A stretch of DNA of 59,723 bases, taken from the NCBI GenBank assembly GCA_018648265.1, contig JABGRN010000022.1, positions 1 through 59,723 of the forward strand, given 5' to 3'. Below are positions 34,313 to 44,521 of the stretch, one piece after another (within the stretch, counting starts at the first letter, position 1; every line of letters starts with the position of its first letter). Both the position numbers and the translations under genes were made by a program. Source of the stretch: Prolixibacteraceae bacterium (GTDB lineage Bacteria; Bacteroidota; Bacteroidia; Bacteroidales; Prolixibacteraceae). Under the pieces are notes generated by a model, which ran no database searches, had not been told where the DNA came from, and was given only the letters and a program-made list of their open reading frames with translations.

Positions 34313-36175
34313 TTATTTGAATTGAAAATTTGCAAATCCGGCCTTAGTAAATTCATCTGAACTATGGGAAGTTACTGCCAATCCAACCAACAACTCACCG
34401 TGTAATTTTTGTGTGAATGTGGAAAAGAGTTTCCATGTTTTGTTGTCGCTACTCATGTAAGACTCAAATACATCTCCCGACCTTTTCAGTCTAATCCACG
34501 TATTCGGGAAGTTCACATCAAAGTCTTTTCCGGCTGTTTCCGGATTCGGATAAATCGCTTTCATTTCTCCCCCTTTTTCTGTTCTGTATTGAAATTCGCA
34601 ACCTCCATTGTTTTTATTGCGTGGCGTGTTGTCCGGAAAAATCTGGAAATAAACATGACGGCTATTATCACTTAAATCGGCACGCGCCATAATTCCGGCT
34701 TTTGTATATTGATGTGCTTTACTTAAACTCAAAACCTGCACGCTTAAATCAAAATCGCCAATCAGTTTTTTGTACCCAAAATTAAATTCATCGTTTGTTC
34801 CCCAAATATCTGCACCGCCGGCTACAATTTCTATTTCATTATTATCGATTGTTGTTTTTCCGGTTTTAGTAGCCGTTCCAACATCGGTAAATTTCAATTC
34901 CGAAAAAGGTAATATTTTATTTGATTTTGATTTTTTCGAATCACTTTCACCTATACAAAAGAGATGTTTATCGCCACGCAAATATATTTTTCCATTGCTA
35001 ATTGCAGGCGAGGCATTCATTCTTTCGCCGATTGAATTTTTCGCGATTGTCTCAAAAGTTGGACCCGGTTTGATTACAGTAATCACACCCTCGTCGTTTG
35101 GCATGTAAACCAAACCGTCGGCCAAAACAGGTGACGAATATTGCCTACCCAATTTTTCAACCCAAAGAATATTTCCGGTTGCCGCATCAATACAATGTAC
35201 GTTTCCATTGGTCATTGTTGTAAGAATATAATCGCCTGTAGTAATTGGCGAAGGGACATAAACCGCACCTTCTTTGTTCTTCCAAACCACGTGACTTTCT
35301 GTAACATCGCCAGAACCATCAGGTTTTATAGCCAATAAAAAACGTTGTGGCCATGCACTGCTCATAATCACCAAGTTCTCCTTTTCATTATAAACGGGAG
35401 TTGAAGTGAAATCTTCTGAAGGTCCGCTTACAAACCAATATCGCGAACCATCGTTGGGGTTATACGAACCAATTTCCCTGTTTCCACCAAAAATCATTTG
35501 CATTTTTCCAGCCATTTTTCTAAAAATTGGGGTTGTAAAACTATGCGACGATTCATTGTGTGGAATTTTCCAAATTATCTTTCCATCGGTTTTATTTAAC
35601 GCTGTCAAAAAACCACCTTCTTTGCTGTTCCCGTTAATAATAACTTTGTCTTCGAAAAGTGCCGGTGAACAACTGTATCCATGCGGACTCGAAAATTTTC
35701 CGGGTTGTTTAAGCCAAACCTGTTTTCCTGCAAAATCGTAGGCTGCAACAACGACATCTTCGCCATCTAAAAATGATACATAAACCAAATTACCGTCGGT
35801 TGCCGGGGTGCCCGAAGCGTAACTATTATCGCGGTGTTTTCCTTCCAACGAAGCTGTTACCACCGTTTTTTGCCACAACAAATCACCGTTTCTATTATCA
35901 TAACAAAGTAAAATTCTTTCCTGTGTTTCGAGGTCTGCCGTGGCTGTAAAAAGTTTATCTTCCCAAATAACTGGCGAAGCGTAACCAACTCCGGGCACGG
36001 GGCTTTTCCACACAACGTTATTTATTGAATCCCATTTAGTTGGAAGGTTTGTTTCGATGCTGGTTCCATCGCCGTTTGGACCACGCCAGTTTGGCCAGTT
36101 TTGTGCCTGCACAAAAAGAGTTGAATTGATAACTAAGAATAGAAGAATTAATTTAAATAATTTTAAGTTGGTCAT
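34313..36175 (-). CDS. PQQ-like beta-propeller protein with C-terminal DUF1349-like domain (620 aa)
   Basis: After the signal peptide (residues 1-24, FVQAQ), residues 25-410 form a PQQ-binding-like propeller with repeated G-x-WxT/xxG motifs (NWPNWRGPNGDGTS, DGKIIWKIPH, TGNILWVEKLG). Residues about 425-620 look like a concanavalin-type DUF1349 domain (GGADIWGTNDEFNFGYKKLIGDFDLSVQVLSL..., NTWIRLKRSGDVFESYMSSDNKTW). It is secreted and may act on or bind glycans. True PQQ use is not implied. A second propeller gene lies 135 bp upstream on the same strand. Confidence 0.85.
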   Translation of the reverse strand: MTNLKLFKLILLFLVINSTLFVQAQNWPNWRGPNGDGTSIETNLPTKWDSINNVVWKSPVPGVGYASPVIWEDKLFTATADLETQERILLCYDNRNGDLLWQKTVVTASLEGKHRDNSYASGTPATDGNLVYVSFLDGEDVVVAAYDFAGKQVWLKQPGKFSSPHGYSCSPALFEDKVIINGNSKEGGFLTALNKTDGKIIWKIPHNESSHSFTTPIFRKMAGKMQMIFGGNREIGSYNPNDGSRYWFVSGPSEDFTSTPVYNEKENLVIMSSAWPQRFLLAIKPDGSGDVTESHVVWKNKEGAVYVPSPITTGDYILTTMTNGNVHCIDAATGNILWVEKLGRQYSSPVLADGLVYMPNDEGVITVIKPGPTFETIAKNSIGERMNASPAISNGKIYLRGDKHLFCIGESDSKKSKSNKILPFSELKFTDVGTATKTGKTTIDNNEIEIVAGGADIWGTNDEFNFGYKKLIGDFDLSVQVLSLSKAHQYTKAGIMARADLSDNSRHVYFQIFPDNTPRNKNNGGCEFQYRTEKGGEMKAIYPNPETAGKDFDVNFPNTWIRLKRSGDVFESYMSSDNKTWKLFSTFTQKLHGELLVGLAVTSHSSDEFTKAGFANFQFK

Positions 36176-36310
36176 TAGGTATATTTTATGAAAATAAAAG
36201 AAAATGATAAACCCTAAAAATAGAAATATTTTTTGATTTGTGTTGAATCAAAATCGTGGGTTACTTTTTCACTTTTAAAAACAGGGTTTAAAAATATCGA
36301 ATTAAACCAA

Positions 36311-37942
36311 CTATTTGCCGATACAATAAAGATGCGATGCGGTTCTAATATAAACACGCCCATCTAAAACCGCGGGTGTACTCAACGTTTCTTCCGCTAA
36401 ATCATTTTCTGCAAGTACTTCAAATTTGTCCCCAGATTTTAAAATGGTAGTAAATCCTTTTTCATTGGTCACGATTAATTTATCTCCAATAACTATTGGT
36501 GACATCGAAAACCGTCCTTTCAGCCGCTCGCGCCAAACAGTTTCGCCAGTTAAAGCATTTAGGCAAGTTGCAATTCCGGTATCGTTGACAATGTACAAAC
36601 GGTCTTTGTAGTAAGCTGGTGAAGGAACATGCGGCCCTCCTCTTTCATTCATCCAAAACAAATGAGTATTTGTTATATCTCCTTTTCCACCGGGACGAAT
36701 CGACATAATTGTTCCATTACGGCCTGAAGCAGAATAAAGAAGTCCTCCTCCTGAAACAATCATTGGAACCGCTTCTTTTGTTGATCCTTTCAAAGTCCAT
36801 ATTTGTTCTCCGGAATCAGGGTTGTAACCTATAACATTGAAAGAACCATTGTAAATCATTTCATCGTGACCATCCACCTGAACAATTAGGGGGCTCGACC
36901 AACCCATCCCACTTTCACGTTTATGCTTCCAAAGAATCTCTCCGGTAAATTTGTCTAATGCAACATAAACCGATTCTGCATTGGTCTGATCCTGAATGAG
37001 AATTACCTTATCCTTGTACATTACCGGATTTGTACCCGGCCCGTGCATTGTTGTAAAATCTCCTAAATTCTGAACCCACTCCAAATCTCCGTCCATACTA
37101 AAACATACCATTCCACTGTTCCCAAAAAAGTTTATAATTCGCTCGCCATCGGTAACAGGAGTTGATGAGGCATAGGTATTTTTCCAATAAAGTTTTTCAA
37201 CATTTTCAGGAGTTGGTGCAACACTTTTCCAAAGAAGTTCACCGTCAGTTCGATTGTAACAAAATAACTCCCTTGTTTTTCCGTCCTCTGTTGCTGAAGT
37301 AATAAAAATCCGATTATCCCAAATTACAGGCGAACTATTACCTCTCCCGGAAAGTTCTACTTTCCAAATAATGTTTTCCGTTTGACTCCAATTCAGTGGG
37401 AATTTTTTGTCAATTGCAATGCCCTGTCCGGTTGGGCCACGAAAGCAAGGCCATTGTTTTTCCGCACCCGGAGCAGGCATTATTGGTTCAATGGAAATTG
37501 CTTCCAAAGCCTCAATTGCAACAGAACGACTTAATTCACTTATCAAAAGTTGTTCAAGCTGTTCCTTTAAAAAATCCGGATTTTTATTCTTTTCACGAAT
37601 CTCATTTTCCATAAAGGCAATAAAACCATCTGCAATTTCTTTTCGCTTTTCGTAGGCTGCTTTTAAATTTAAGTCGGCATTTATTTTTTCAATTCCACCA
37701 TGTTTTTCCAAAAAAACCAGATAATTATCTGGTGTAGCAACCCTTTTCCACTCTTCCCTAAGATCCTGAAAAATCATTGTCTCAACAACATCTTTGTAAG
37801 CCTGGCTTTCCAAATCTTCCGATAAGGTGCGCAATTCTTGCCCGAACGGGTAAAGAGATTTTTCTGATTTTGGAACACAAAAAACCAATAATAAAGCTAA
37901 AGCAAACAATAAATAAAATTTATGCAATTTTTGAAAGATCAT
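36311..37942 (-). CDS. PQQ-like beta-propeller protein (543 aa)
   Basis: A signal peptide (YLLFALALLLVFCVP; the Cys is not in a good lipobox) is followed by a helical region (residues 30-150). A PQQ-like propeller then spans residues 160-543 (QWPCFRGPTGQGIAIDKKFPLNWSQTENIIWKVEL, TGEILWKHKRESGMGWSSP, TGETVWRERLKG). It is related to the downstream propeller, which has an extra C-terminal domain instead of the helical N-terminal one. Similar pairs often accompany sugar oxidoreductases in Bacteroidota and Planctomycetota. Function unknown, probably periplasmic. Confidence 0.83.
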   Translation of the reverse strand: MIFQKLHKFYLLFALALLLVFCVPKSEKSLYPFGQELRTLSEDLESQAYKDVVETMIFQDLREEWKRVATPDNYLVFLEKHGGIEKINADLNLKAAYEKRKEIADGFIAFMENEIREKNKNPDFLKEQLEQLLISELSRSVAIEALEAISIEPIMPAPGAEKQWPCFRGPTGQGIAIDKKFPLNWSQTENIIWKVELSGRGNSSPVIWDNRIFITSATEDGKTRELFCYNRTDGELLWKSVAPTPENVEKLYWKNTYASSTPVTDGERIINFFGNSGMVCFSMDGDLEWVQNLGDFTTMHGPGTNPVMYKDKVILIQDQTNAESVYVALDKFTGEILWKHKRESGMGWSSPLIVQVDGHDEMIYNGSFNVIGYNPDSGEQIWTLKGSTKEAVPMIVSGGGLLYSASGRNGTIMSIRPGGKGDITNTHLFWMNERGGPHVPSPAYYKDRLYIVNDTGIATCLNALTGETVWRERLKGRFSMSPIVIGDKLIVTNEKGFTTILKSGDKFEVLAENDLAEETLSTPAVLDGRVYIRTASHLYCIGK

Positions 37943-38389
37943 AATATGTCTATAAGACTTTTGATTAAAAAATAAAAAATTCTTAAGCCAATAGATTGGC
38001 CATGTTTTTTTTAAATAGAAATCAGTTAAAATTGACTGTGTACATTTTCTTTCTCCAGGAAGAATAGCAAAATAGTTCAGTATGAAAAAAAACCGATTAA
38101 ACTAATCAACAATTGTGGCAAGGTATAAAAGAAATATTAGAAAATTGAAGAATGGAAAGGCATGAATTACTAAAGATAATGTATGTTTTACATATTATAG
38201 CAGTGTTACCGATGGCAAATGATGCAGATGGAATTCAAACATTACAAAAATTTTTGTTTTATTTCAGATCGGAAATCCAATGTATTTTTATATAAAGTTA
38301 TGATTTTCTCGCCCATAAAGTGTAGCCTAAAAAAGGGTAAAAAATTAAATTCCTTCTACGGTTTAATTGACGGCCAGTAAAAACTTTTA

Positions 38390-38538
38390 ATACCAATTGT
38401 TCTTTAAAATGCCGCATAGCAAATTTTGAAGTTACAATAGCTTGTCACGAATCTACTTCGTGAGCTAATGCCGATTATACAACAAAGAAGCAGACTGAAC
38501 AAAGTGAAAGTTTGCGACATTTTGTTGTCAAATCGTAT
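38390..38538 (+). repeat. MITE-like element, family 1 copy B (149 bp)
   Basis: It has the same ends as copy A (ATACCAATTGT and AAATCGTAT). It carries an extra internal hairpin that copy A lacks: CACGAA-TCTAC-TTCGTG flanked by AGCT on both sides. The right half (AACAAAGAAGCAGACTGAAC, TGCGACATTTTGTTGT) matches copies A and C with substitutions. Confidence 0.8.
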
Positions 38539-39013
38539 AACAAGTTCCAGAACAAAATTAAATATTTTAGAGGAAAGATTAAAGTGGAATGTAATACAAT
38601 ATTGTAAGTCCGAATAAATCATTGTTTTTGTGGTACATTAAGTAACTGCCCGGCCCGCAAACCTACTGCGGCAACATTTAAAAACTTAAAAAACAAACAC
38701 ATAAAAGTGATGGTTGAAATTTTTGCATTTAAGAATATCAGGGAGATTTGTTGTAAACTGGAGGGTTAAAACATTGATGGATACCGGAGATAAAGAAAAA
38801 GTAAAATCGGGATGTTCTAAATATTGCCAAAATATTGGTCGTTTAAAGAGCTTTTACAAGGATATGTTTTTATACAGAACTTTACTCGATTATTAGATAT
38901 GCTAAATCAGTTTTCGAATTTGTTCAAATTTCTAATTAACAGTTTTGAATGAACAACAAAAATGTAGAACGAACTTTTTAATAAATGAATTTTAAAATCT
39001 AAGATTTTCATTT

Positions 39014-39045
39014 TTTGGATCTTTTTGCAATGAATACTAACTTCG
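39014..39045 (+). promoter_or_regulatory. Possible promoter of the SMP-30-like gene cluster
   Basis: TTTG (39014-39017), 20 bp, then TAACTTCG (39038-39045) matches the Bacteroidota promoter with one mismatch. The start codon is 58 bp downstream. Confidence 0.4.
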
Positions 39046-39103
39046 TAAATGTTTTAAACAAGGCTTTTTTATGGGATAAAATGTACAATAAAAATAAAAC
39101 ACT

Positions 39104-39994
39104 ATGAAAAATCTATTATTAATTATTGTTGTTCTGGTATTGGCATCGTGTAACAACAAACAAAAAAACAAACAAGAAGAATCAAAACAAATTACTTACA
39201 GTTATAAACTTGAATTACTCTGGGAATCGGATACTTTGGTCCGGACTCCTGAATCTGTTTTATTTGATATAGAACGAAATATTCTTTATGTGTCGAATAT
39301 TAATTCGGGACCGTGGGAAAAAGACGGAAACGGTTTTATTTCGAAAATGGATATGTCGGGAAATGTTATTGATTTAAAATGGATTGAAGGCTTAAGCGCA
39401 CCAAAAGGAATGGGAATTTTGGGTAATTCGTTGTTTATTGCTGATATCGACGAGCTGGTCGAAGCCAATATTGAAACCGGTAAAATCATAAATAAAATTA
39501 TAATTGAAGGAAATCCCGATATTAACGATATTACAGTTGGTAAAGATGGAATTGTTTATGTTTCTGGTTCAACTTCAAACAAAATTTATGCAGTAAAAGA
39601 TGGGATTGTAAAAGAGTTTTTGCAGGGTGAAGAAGGTGAGCGTTTTAATGGATTATTTTGGGAAGAAGATAGAATGTTGCTGATTACCAGTGGCAGCAGT
39701 CAGTTTAAAGAAATTAACCACAATACAAAAGTAGTAAAAGTAATTTCTGAAAATATGGGGCACGGCGATGCAATTGCTCCGGTTGGCGATGGCGGTTATA
39801 TAACAACCAGTTGGATGGGCGCAGTATTTTATGTTTCTGCCAGTGGAGAAACCACTAAACTTTTAGATACCGAAGAATTGGGAGAAAACGCCGCAGATGC
39901 CGATTATTCAATCGAAAATGAAATACTATATTTACCTACCTTTTTTAAAAATCAGATAAAAGCATATAAACTTATAAAAGCCGAAAAACAATAA
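39104..39994 (+). CDS. SMP-30/gluconolactonase-like lipoprotein (296 aa)
   Basis: The lipoprotein signal MKNLLLIIVVLVLASC places lipid on Cys16. The mature part is a six-bladed propeller of the SMP-30/gluconolaconase/LRE type: TPESVLFDIERNILYVSNINSGPWEKDGNGFISKMD, DINDITVGKDGIVYVSGSTSNKIYAV and GDGGYITTSWMGAVFYV are blade segments. It may be a lactonase or a sugar-binding propeller. It starts a three-gene run with the fusion enzyme 13 bp later and the SGNH hydrolase, so it is probably part of one catabolic operon. Confidence 0.82.
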   Translation: MKNLLLIIVVLVLASCNNKQKNKQEESKQITYSYKLELLWESDTLVRTPESVLFDIERNILYVSNINSGPWEKDGNGFISKMDMSGNVIDLKWIEGLSAPKGMGILGNSLFIADIDELVEANIETGKIINKIIIEGNPDINDITVGKDGIVYVSGSTSNKIYAVKDGIVKEFLQGEEGERFNGLFWEEDRMLLITSGSSQFKEINHNTKVVKVISENMGHGDAIAPVGDGGYITTSWMGAVFYVSASGETTKLLDTEELGENAADADYSIENEILYLPTFFKNQIKAYKLIKAEKQ

Positions 39995-40007
39995 CCTAAG
40001 AACCGAA

Positions 40008-42587
40008 ATGAAAAAACTAAACCTACTTGCCGTTCTGCTTCTTTTTATAAGTAGCAGTTTTAATTTAATTGCTCAAATCCCAAATCAGGAATTTAAAGGA
40101 CGGATTGCCTGGAGTGCCGACGGAAATTATAACGACGAAGACGACTGGGCTGCAGCCCCACTTGCTTTGGCAATTTTTGCGGAGTCAGGAATGAAAGACA
40201 AAATGGTTCATTTCGATTATAATTGCATTTTGTCGGAAACCAATAAAGAATGGGAAGCCAACCAGGAAAAAGGTGTACTTGGTGCAGCGAAGTTGTACGA
40301 TTATAATTTGTCAAATTTTTATAATTGCCAGGAAAATTTAGAAGCTGCAATAAATAGTATTACCGATGCTGTTAACGAATCTTCGGAGGACAACCCGCTT
40401 TATTTTGTTTTGGCCGGCCCAATGGAAGTTCCGTTTTTGGGGATTTCAAAATCGGATCCTGAAAAACGCAAATACGTTTACTGCATTTCGCACAATAATT
40501 GGAACGACGGTTATGCAAGTGGAGAGCTGGTAAAACATAATAAACGCGATATAATTCCAACCGGGGTAACCTGGATTCAAATTACCGACCAGAATAAATG
40601 GTTGGCAACCAGCACCGACAAAGCCCGGGCAATTTTAATGGATCAAAGCAAACGAAAAGACGGGCCAAAAAATTGGAAACCCTGGCTGTGGATGCGCGAC
40701 TCAAAAGATGAAAAAGTACGGTTCTTATGGGAAATGTTACATGTAGAAACTAGGCCCGACGCGTCGGATGCAGGGATGGCATATTTTTTAATGACTGGAG
40801 ACGAAGAAGCAACTCTTCCAAAAATTAAACGATTAATTGCAGATAAAAATCCTGACACGCCAACTTTCAACAGGAAAAGAATCAGGATGGAAGCAGAGAA
40901 CTTTAAAAACCTTAATGGAGTTGAAGTTGAATACATTAACGAACGTGCATGTTCACAGCGATTGAGTGTTAAGTACTCGGGGAAATCAATGGCTGAACTT
41001 TCAACAGAATTTAAAGAAATTAGGATAACCCAAAAAAATGAATTCGATATTTCTTTCCATTTCTTTTCGGGAGAAAATAGCAACTCAGAATATGGTTTAT
41101 ATGTGAATAATACATTGCAAGGCGAAACGTGGAAATCGGATGAACTTGAAAAATGGCAACTGCAAACCCTCAAAAATATTAAATTGAATCTGGGTGATGA
41201 TATTTCAATTAAAATAAAAAGCAAACGAGGCAGCGGGATTAAAATTGATTATCTGGAACTGGTAAATGTAAAAGAAAACAATCCGTTTACAAAAACCGCT
41301 AACATGCAACTTCACAACAAAAATGCAATGCCTGGACAATTGGTAATTGCCGATAAAACAAAAAATCATCCCGGTTATTTGGCATACAATGGTGTTGGCC
41401 CGGCATTTTTATGCGGTCCCGATAATCCGGAAAATTTTCTTTGGTTTGGAGATAAATTCAAACCTAATGGTACTGTTGAAGATGACGGACAGGAAGTGAT
41501 GATTCAAACACTGGCAGAAAACAATGTCAATGCCATCCATTTTCAAATGTTCAGGATGCAAAAGTGCAATTACAAAAACGAGGGAGACGATCGGCACGCT
41601 CCGTTTATCGATAACAACCCGTCGAAAGGATTAAATCAGGATGTTTTGTACCAGTGGGAAAAGTGGTTTGCTTTGTTCGAAGAAAATGGAATAGCCATTC
41701 ATCTCGAATTTTATAACGATGCCACCGATGTAGAAAAGATGGGCTGGGGATTGCAACCCGACGGAAATTTACATCCAGACGAAATGCATTTTATAAAAGG
41801 AATGGTATATCGTTTTAAGCATCATAAAAATATTCTGTGGGGAATTGCAGAAAGTGCCAATAAACTCGATAGAAAACGAGTTCCTTATTTCAAAAAAGTA
41901 GCTGAATTAATTGCAAATACCGATAATTTCAACCATCCAATTGTGCAAAGTTTTGTTGTTCAAAACGATCCTGAGGGTGATTTTCATTCATACAGCGGTT
42001 TGCCCGACGATTACATCGGCGACCCAAACATCGATATTATTACCTGGTTGCATGTTGCACCTCACGGCAATTTGTACGAAAATCAATACAATGAATATCG
42101 GCAATTGTACGATGTAGATCACACCAATTTCGTAATTATGAAAAACGAATCTTATCATCATTCGCGAAGTGGGAGAACAAGCCGAGTTGCAATGTGGTCG
42201 TGTACAATGACCGGCACGCATTGTTTGGAAGCCTACCACCACGCAAACGATGGAAAACCTGAAACACTGTTTGAAGACGGTTTGATTTCGACATTTATGG
42301 AAGAAACCGATTACCAAAATATGGAACCACGCAACGATTTGAAACACTCAAACACAAACTGGGTGTTGGCTAATCCGGGAAAAAATTACATTGCTTATTC
42401 CTACGATTGCGAGTGGGGATTGGGATTAAAACAAATGACCGATGGAGTTTACCAAATAAACTGGATGGACACAAAAACCGGAAAAACAAACACTCAATAC
42501 AACGTTGCTGTAAAATGGGGAAATAACAGTTTTAAAAAACCTTCGGGATTTGGTAGCGAAGTGGTTGCTTATATTTCAAAACACTAA
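40008..42587 (+). CDS. Secreted fusion: nucleoside-hydrolase-like + CBM6-like + glycosidase-like domains (859 aa)
   Basis: The signal peptide is residues 1-22. Residues 28-265 start RIAWSADGNYNDEDDWAAAPLALAIF; the cluster Asp38, Asn40, Asp43, Asp45 and Asp46 resembles the calcium-binding DxNxDxD start of nucleoside hydrolases. Residues 290-420 look like a CBM6-type beta sandwich (RMEAENFKNLNGVEVEYINE ... IKIDYLELV). Residues 430-859 look like a TIM-barrel glycosidase (YLAYNGVGPAFLCGPDNPENFLWFGDKF, NAIHFQMFR, NILWGIAESANK). Domain calls are by pattern, not by search. It probably cleaves or binds a carbohydrate outside the cytoplasm and is co-transcribed with its neighbours. Confidence 0.65.
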   Translation: MKKLNLLAVLLLFISSSFNLIAQIPNQEFKGRIAWSADGNYNDEDDWAAAPLALAIFAESGMKDKMVHFDYNCILSETNKEWEANQEKGVLGAAKLYDYNLSNFYNCQENLEAAINSITDAVNESSEDNPLYFVLAGPMEVPFLGISKSDPEKRKYVYCISHNNWNDGYASGELVKHNKRDIIPTGVTWIQITDQNKWLATSTDKARAILMDQSKRKDGPKNWKPWLWMRDSKDEKVRFLWEMLHVETRPDASDAGMAYFLMTGDEEATLPKIKRLIADKNPDTPTFNRKRIRMEAENFKNLNGVEVEYINERACSQRLSVKYSGKSMAELSTEFKEIRITQKNEFDISFHFFSGENSNSEYGLYVNNTLQGETWKSDELEKWQLQTLKNIKLNLGDDISIKIKSKRGSGIKIDYLELVNVKENNPFTKTANMQLHNKNAMPGQLVIADKTKNHPGYLAYNGVGPAFLCGPDNPENFLWFGDKFKPNGTVEDDGQEVMIQTLAENNVNAIHFQMFRMQKCNYKNEGDDRHAPFIDNNPSKGLNQDVLYQWEKWFALFEENGIAIHLEFYNDATDVEKMGWGLQPDGNLHPDEMHFIKGMVYRFKHHKNILWGIAESANKLDRKRVPYFKKVAELIANTDNFNHPIVQSFVVQNDPEGDFHSYSGLPDDYIGDPNIDIITWLHVAPHGNLYENQYNEYRQLYDVDHTNFVIMKNESYHHSRSGRTSRVAMWSCTMTGTHCLEAYHHANDGKPETLFEDGLISTFMEETDYQNMEPRNDLKHSNTNWVLANPGKNYIAYSYDCEWGLGLKQMTDGVYQINWMDTKTGKTNTQYNVAVKWGNNSFKKPSGFGSEVVAYISKH

Positions 42588-42609
42588 TCGAACTTTTTAA
42601 ATTTAAAAA

Positions 42610-43893
42610 ATGGACAGACGAAAATTTACAAAAACAAGTTTGGCAGCCGGAATCGGAGTCAGTATTTTACCAGCTTCGGGAATGATTCCTGAAAATGAAA
42701 ATACTATTCTAGATTCAATTACAGAAAAAGAAATGAGGCAGTTTTTATCGGGTCTGCTTTATACAAAAAAAGAGGTAGATGATTATTTTGCTGATAAGGC
42801 GTTCCCATTTTCAAAACACAGCCCTGAATTTGGTTGGCTACTTCGCGATGCCTATTTCCGCGATGGAGTTAACAATTCTATTTCGGTTTACAATTATGCA
42901 AAACCAGATGGCGAGCGCTTAATGTCGAATTATGCAGATAAACCCTGCCGAATAAATACCTACGGAAATAGTTTTACACAATGCCATCAGGTTAGCGATC
43001 ATGAAACGTGGCAGGAAGTTTTGGCGGGAAATATTCAGGAACCGTTGAAAAATTTTGGAATTGGCGGCTGGGGCGTTTATCAGGCGTATTTAAGAATGTT
43101 AAAAGAAGAAAAACGCACTCCATCAGAATATATTATTTTTAATATTTACAGCGACGACCACTACCGAAATCTGGATGCATGGCGAAACATCAGACGGGCA
43201 AAACACCAGCAATTTATTGAGCCTCCGCTACCATTTATGAAAGTCGATTTAAAAAACAAGACTTATTCTGAGCATAAAAACCTGACACCAAATAAAGAGG
43301 ATTTTTACAAGTTGTGCGATATTGATGAGACTTATAAAATGTTTAAGGACGATTTTGTAGCGAAAATCAGAATTGCACATAATAAATCGGATGAACGTAA
43401 TGAGAATCTTGACTTTAAAGAAATTCATGCTTTAACACAAACTCATGGCATTGAAACAGCTCTCGATTCAAATACAACAATGTCGAAAGTGGTGAGTACT
43501 TATCATCGCGAATGCGCACTTTTTAGCACCAAAATAATTATTGAAAAGATTGAAAAATTTGCTACTGAAAATAACAAAAAAGTATTATTCGTATTGTCCT
43601 ATCCGGCTGGATATCTTGCTCAGGCTCACGAAGAAAACCTAAGATGGGATCAAAGTATTATTGATTTTATTACTTCAAAAAAATTGCCTTTAGTTGATCT
43701 GGGGCAGGCTCATTTTAATGAATACAAACAATTTAATATTGAGTTTAAAGATTATCTGGCAAAATATTTTATTGGGCATTATAACCCGCTGGGAAATATG
43801 TTTTGTGCCCAGGCATGCAGTGGTAAATTGATTGAAATGCTCAATCCAAAACCTGCCCCATACAATGACGGGACAAAACTAGGGAGCTTTTAG
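42610..43893 (+). CDS. Tat-exported SGNH/GDSL-like hydrolase (427 aa)
   Basis: The N terminus MDRRKFTKTSLAAGIGVSIL is a twin-arginine-type signal. TYGNSFTQ (candidate nucleophile Ser121) followed by NFGIGGWGVYQAYLR (residues 148-162) matches blocks I and II of SGNH hydrolases. IIFNIYSDDHYRN is the next block, and GHYNPLGN near residue 402 provides the candidate catalytic His. It may remove acetyl or other ester groups from glycans, consistent with the fusion glycosidase gene 22 bp upstream. It is longer than minimal SGNH enzymes, with an extra N-terminal 100 residues. Confidence 0.75.
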   Translation: MDRRKFTKTSLAAGIGVSILPASGMIPENENTILDSITEKEMRQFLSGLLYTKKEVDDYFADKAFPFSKHSPEFGWLLRDAYFRDGVNNSISVYNYAKPDGERLMSNYADKPCRINTYGNSFTQCHQVSDHETWQEVLAGNIQEPLKNFGIGGWGVYQAYLRMLKEEKRTPSEYIIFNIYSDDHYRNLDAWRNIRRAKHQQFIEPPLPFMKVDLKNKTYSEHKNLTPNKEDFYKLCDIDETYKMFKDDFVAKIRIAHNKSDERNENLDFKEIHALTQTHGIETALDSNTTMSKVVSTYHRECALFSTKIIIEKIEKFATENNKKVLFVLSYPAGYLAQAHEENLRWDQSIIDFITSKKLPLVDLGQAHFNEYKQFNIEFKDYLAKYFIGHYNPLGNMFCAQACSGKLIEMLNPKPAPYNDGTKLGSF

Positions 43894-44013
43894 TATCTTA
43901 TTTCTAATATTCGTTTTTGGCAGAAAATGACAAATTACAATTATCAAATTACAAATTGCTTAAAACATATTAAGGAATAGTTTGGAATTTGAAATTTGAA
44001 AAAATTGGAACTT

Positions 44014-44139
44014 ATACCGATTTAACAATCAAATGTCGCATACTTTCGTTTTACTCAGCATACTCCTTTGTTGTAGTATCGGCATTAACCATTATAAACT
44101 TCGAAATTGCCATACGGCATTTCAAAGTACAATTGGTAT
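44014..44139 (-). repeat. MITE-like element, family 1 copy C (126 bp)
   Basis: Read on the minus strand it matches copy A (24485-24610) over the full 126 bp with only a few substitutions: ATACCAATTGTACTTTGAAA at one end, TTTAACAATCAAATGTCGCA inverted at the other. It is the closest pair in the family, so recent movement is likely. Confidence 0.9.
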
Positions 44140-44521
44140 TATTTGCTTTTTGAGATTTGTCTTTTCCAGTTTATCTGGGTTAGGTTATTAAAATTTCTAT
44201 CTGGCAAATGCAAATTGGGCATTGCCTTTTATGGAATTATTAACGGATTAGTATAAAATTCCGGTGGAGCATTTTTAAATAAAGATATTCGAAATATATT
44301 TTATGTTGAATCTATGCCAAATGGAAAATAAATTTATCTAATTATCTGTTGCCCTATCGGGCAGATTTTACTCTTTTCAATGTAAATGGAAATACAACCC
44401 CGAAAATAAAGTGCTTTTTGATAATCTGATATTTTGAATTTACACAGGTTACTTTTATACGGGCTTGACAAAATTCCGCGATTCGAACTAATCCTTAAAA
44501 TTGAAAAAACGCCAAGGTTTA

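Larger units (their letters stand above)
37943..39103. other. Long non-coding gap with one MITE-like element
   Basis: This stretch of 1161 bp has no supportable gene. It contains the family 1 element at 38390-38538. Short ORFs at 38152-38295 (47 aa) and 38714-38896 (60 aa) show no recognisable motif. The right part from 38740 has a protein-like texture in two frames and could be a decayed gene, but I cannot identify it. Confidence 0.5.

Noticed and set aside
38152-38295. 47-codon ORF starting MERHELLKIMYVLHIIAVLP
   Set aside because: Partly hydrophobic but without start context, homologous pattern or operon support; may be a chance ORF or debris.
38714-38896. 60-codon ORF, possible decayed gene
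   Set aside because: Protein-like texture in more than one frame, but no motif I can name, so I could not support a transposase or other remnant.
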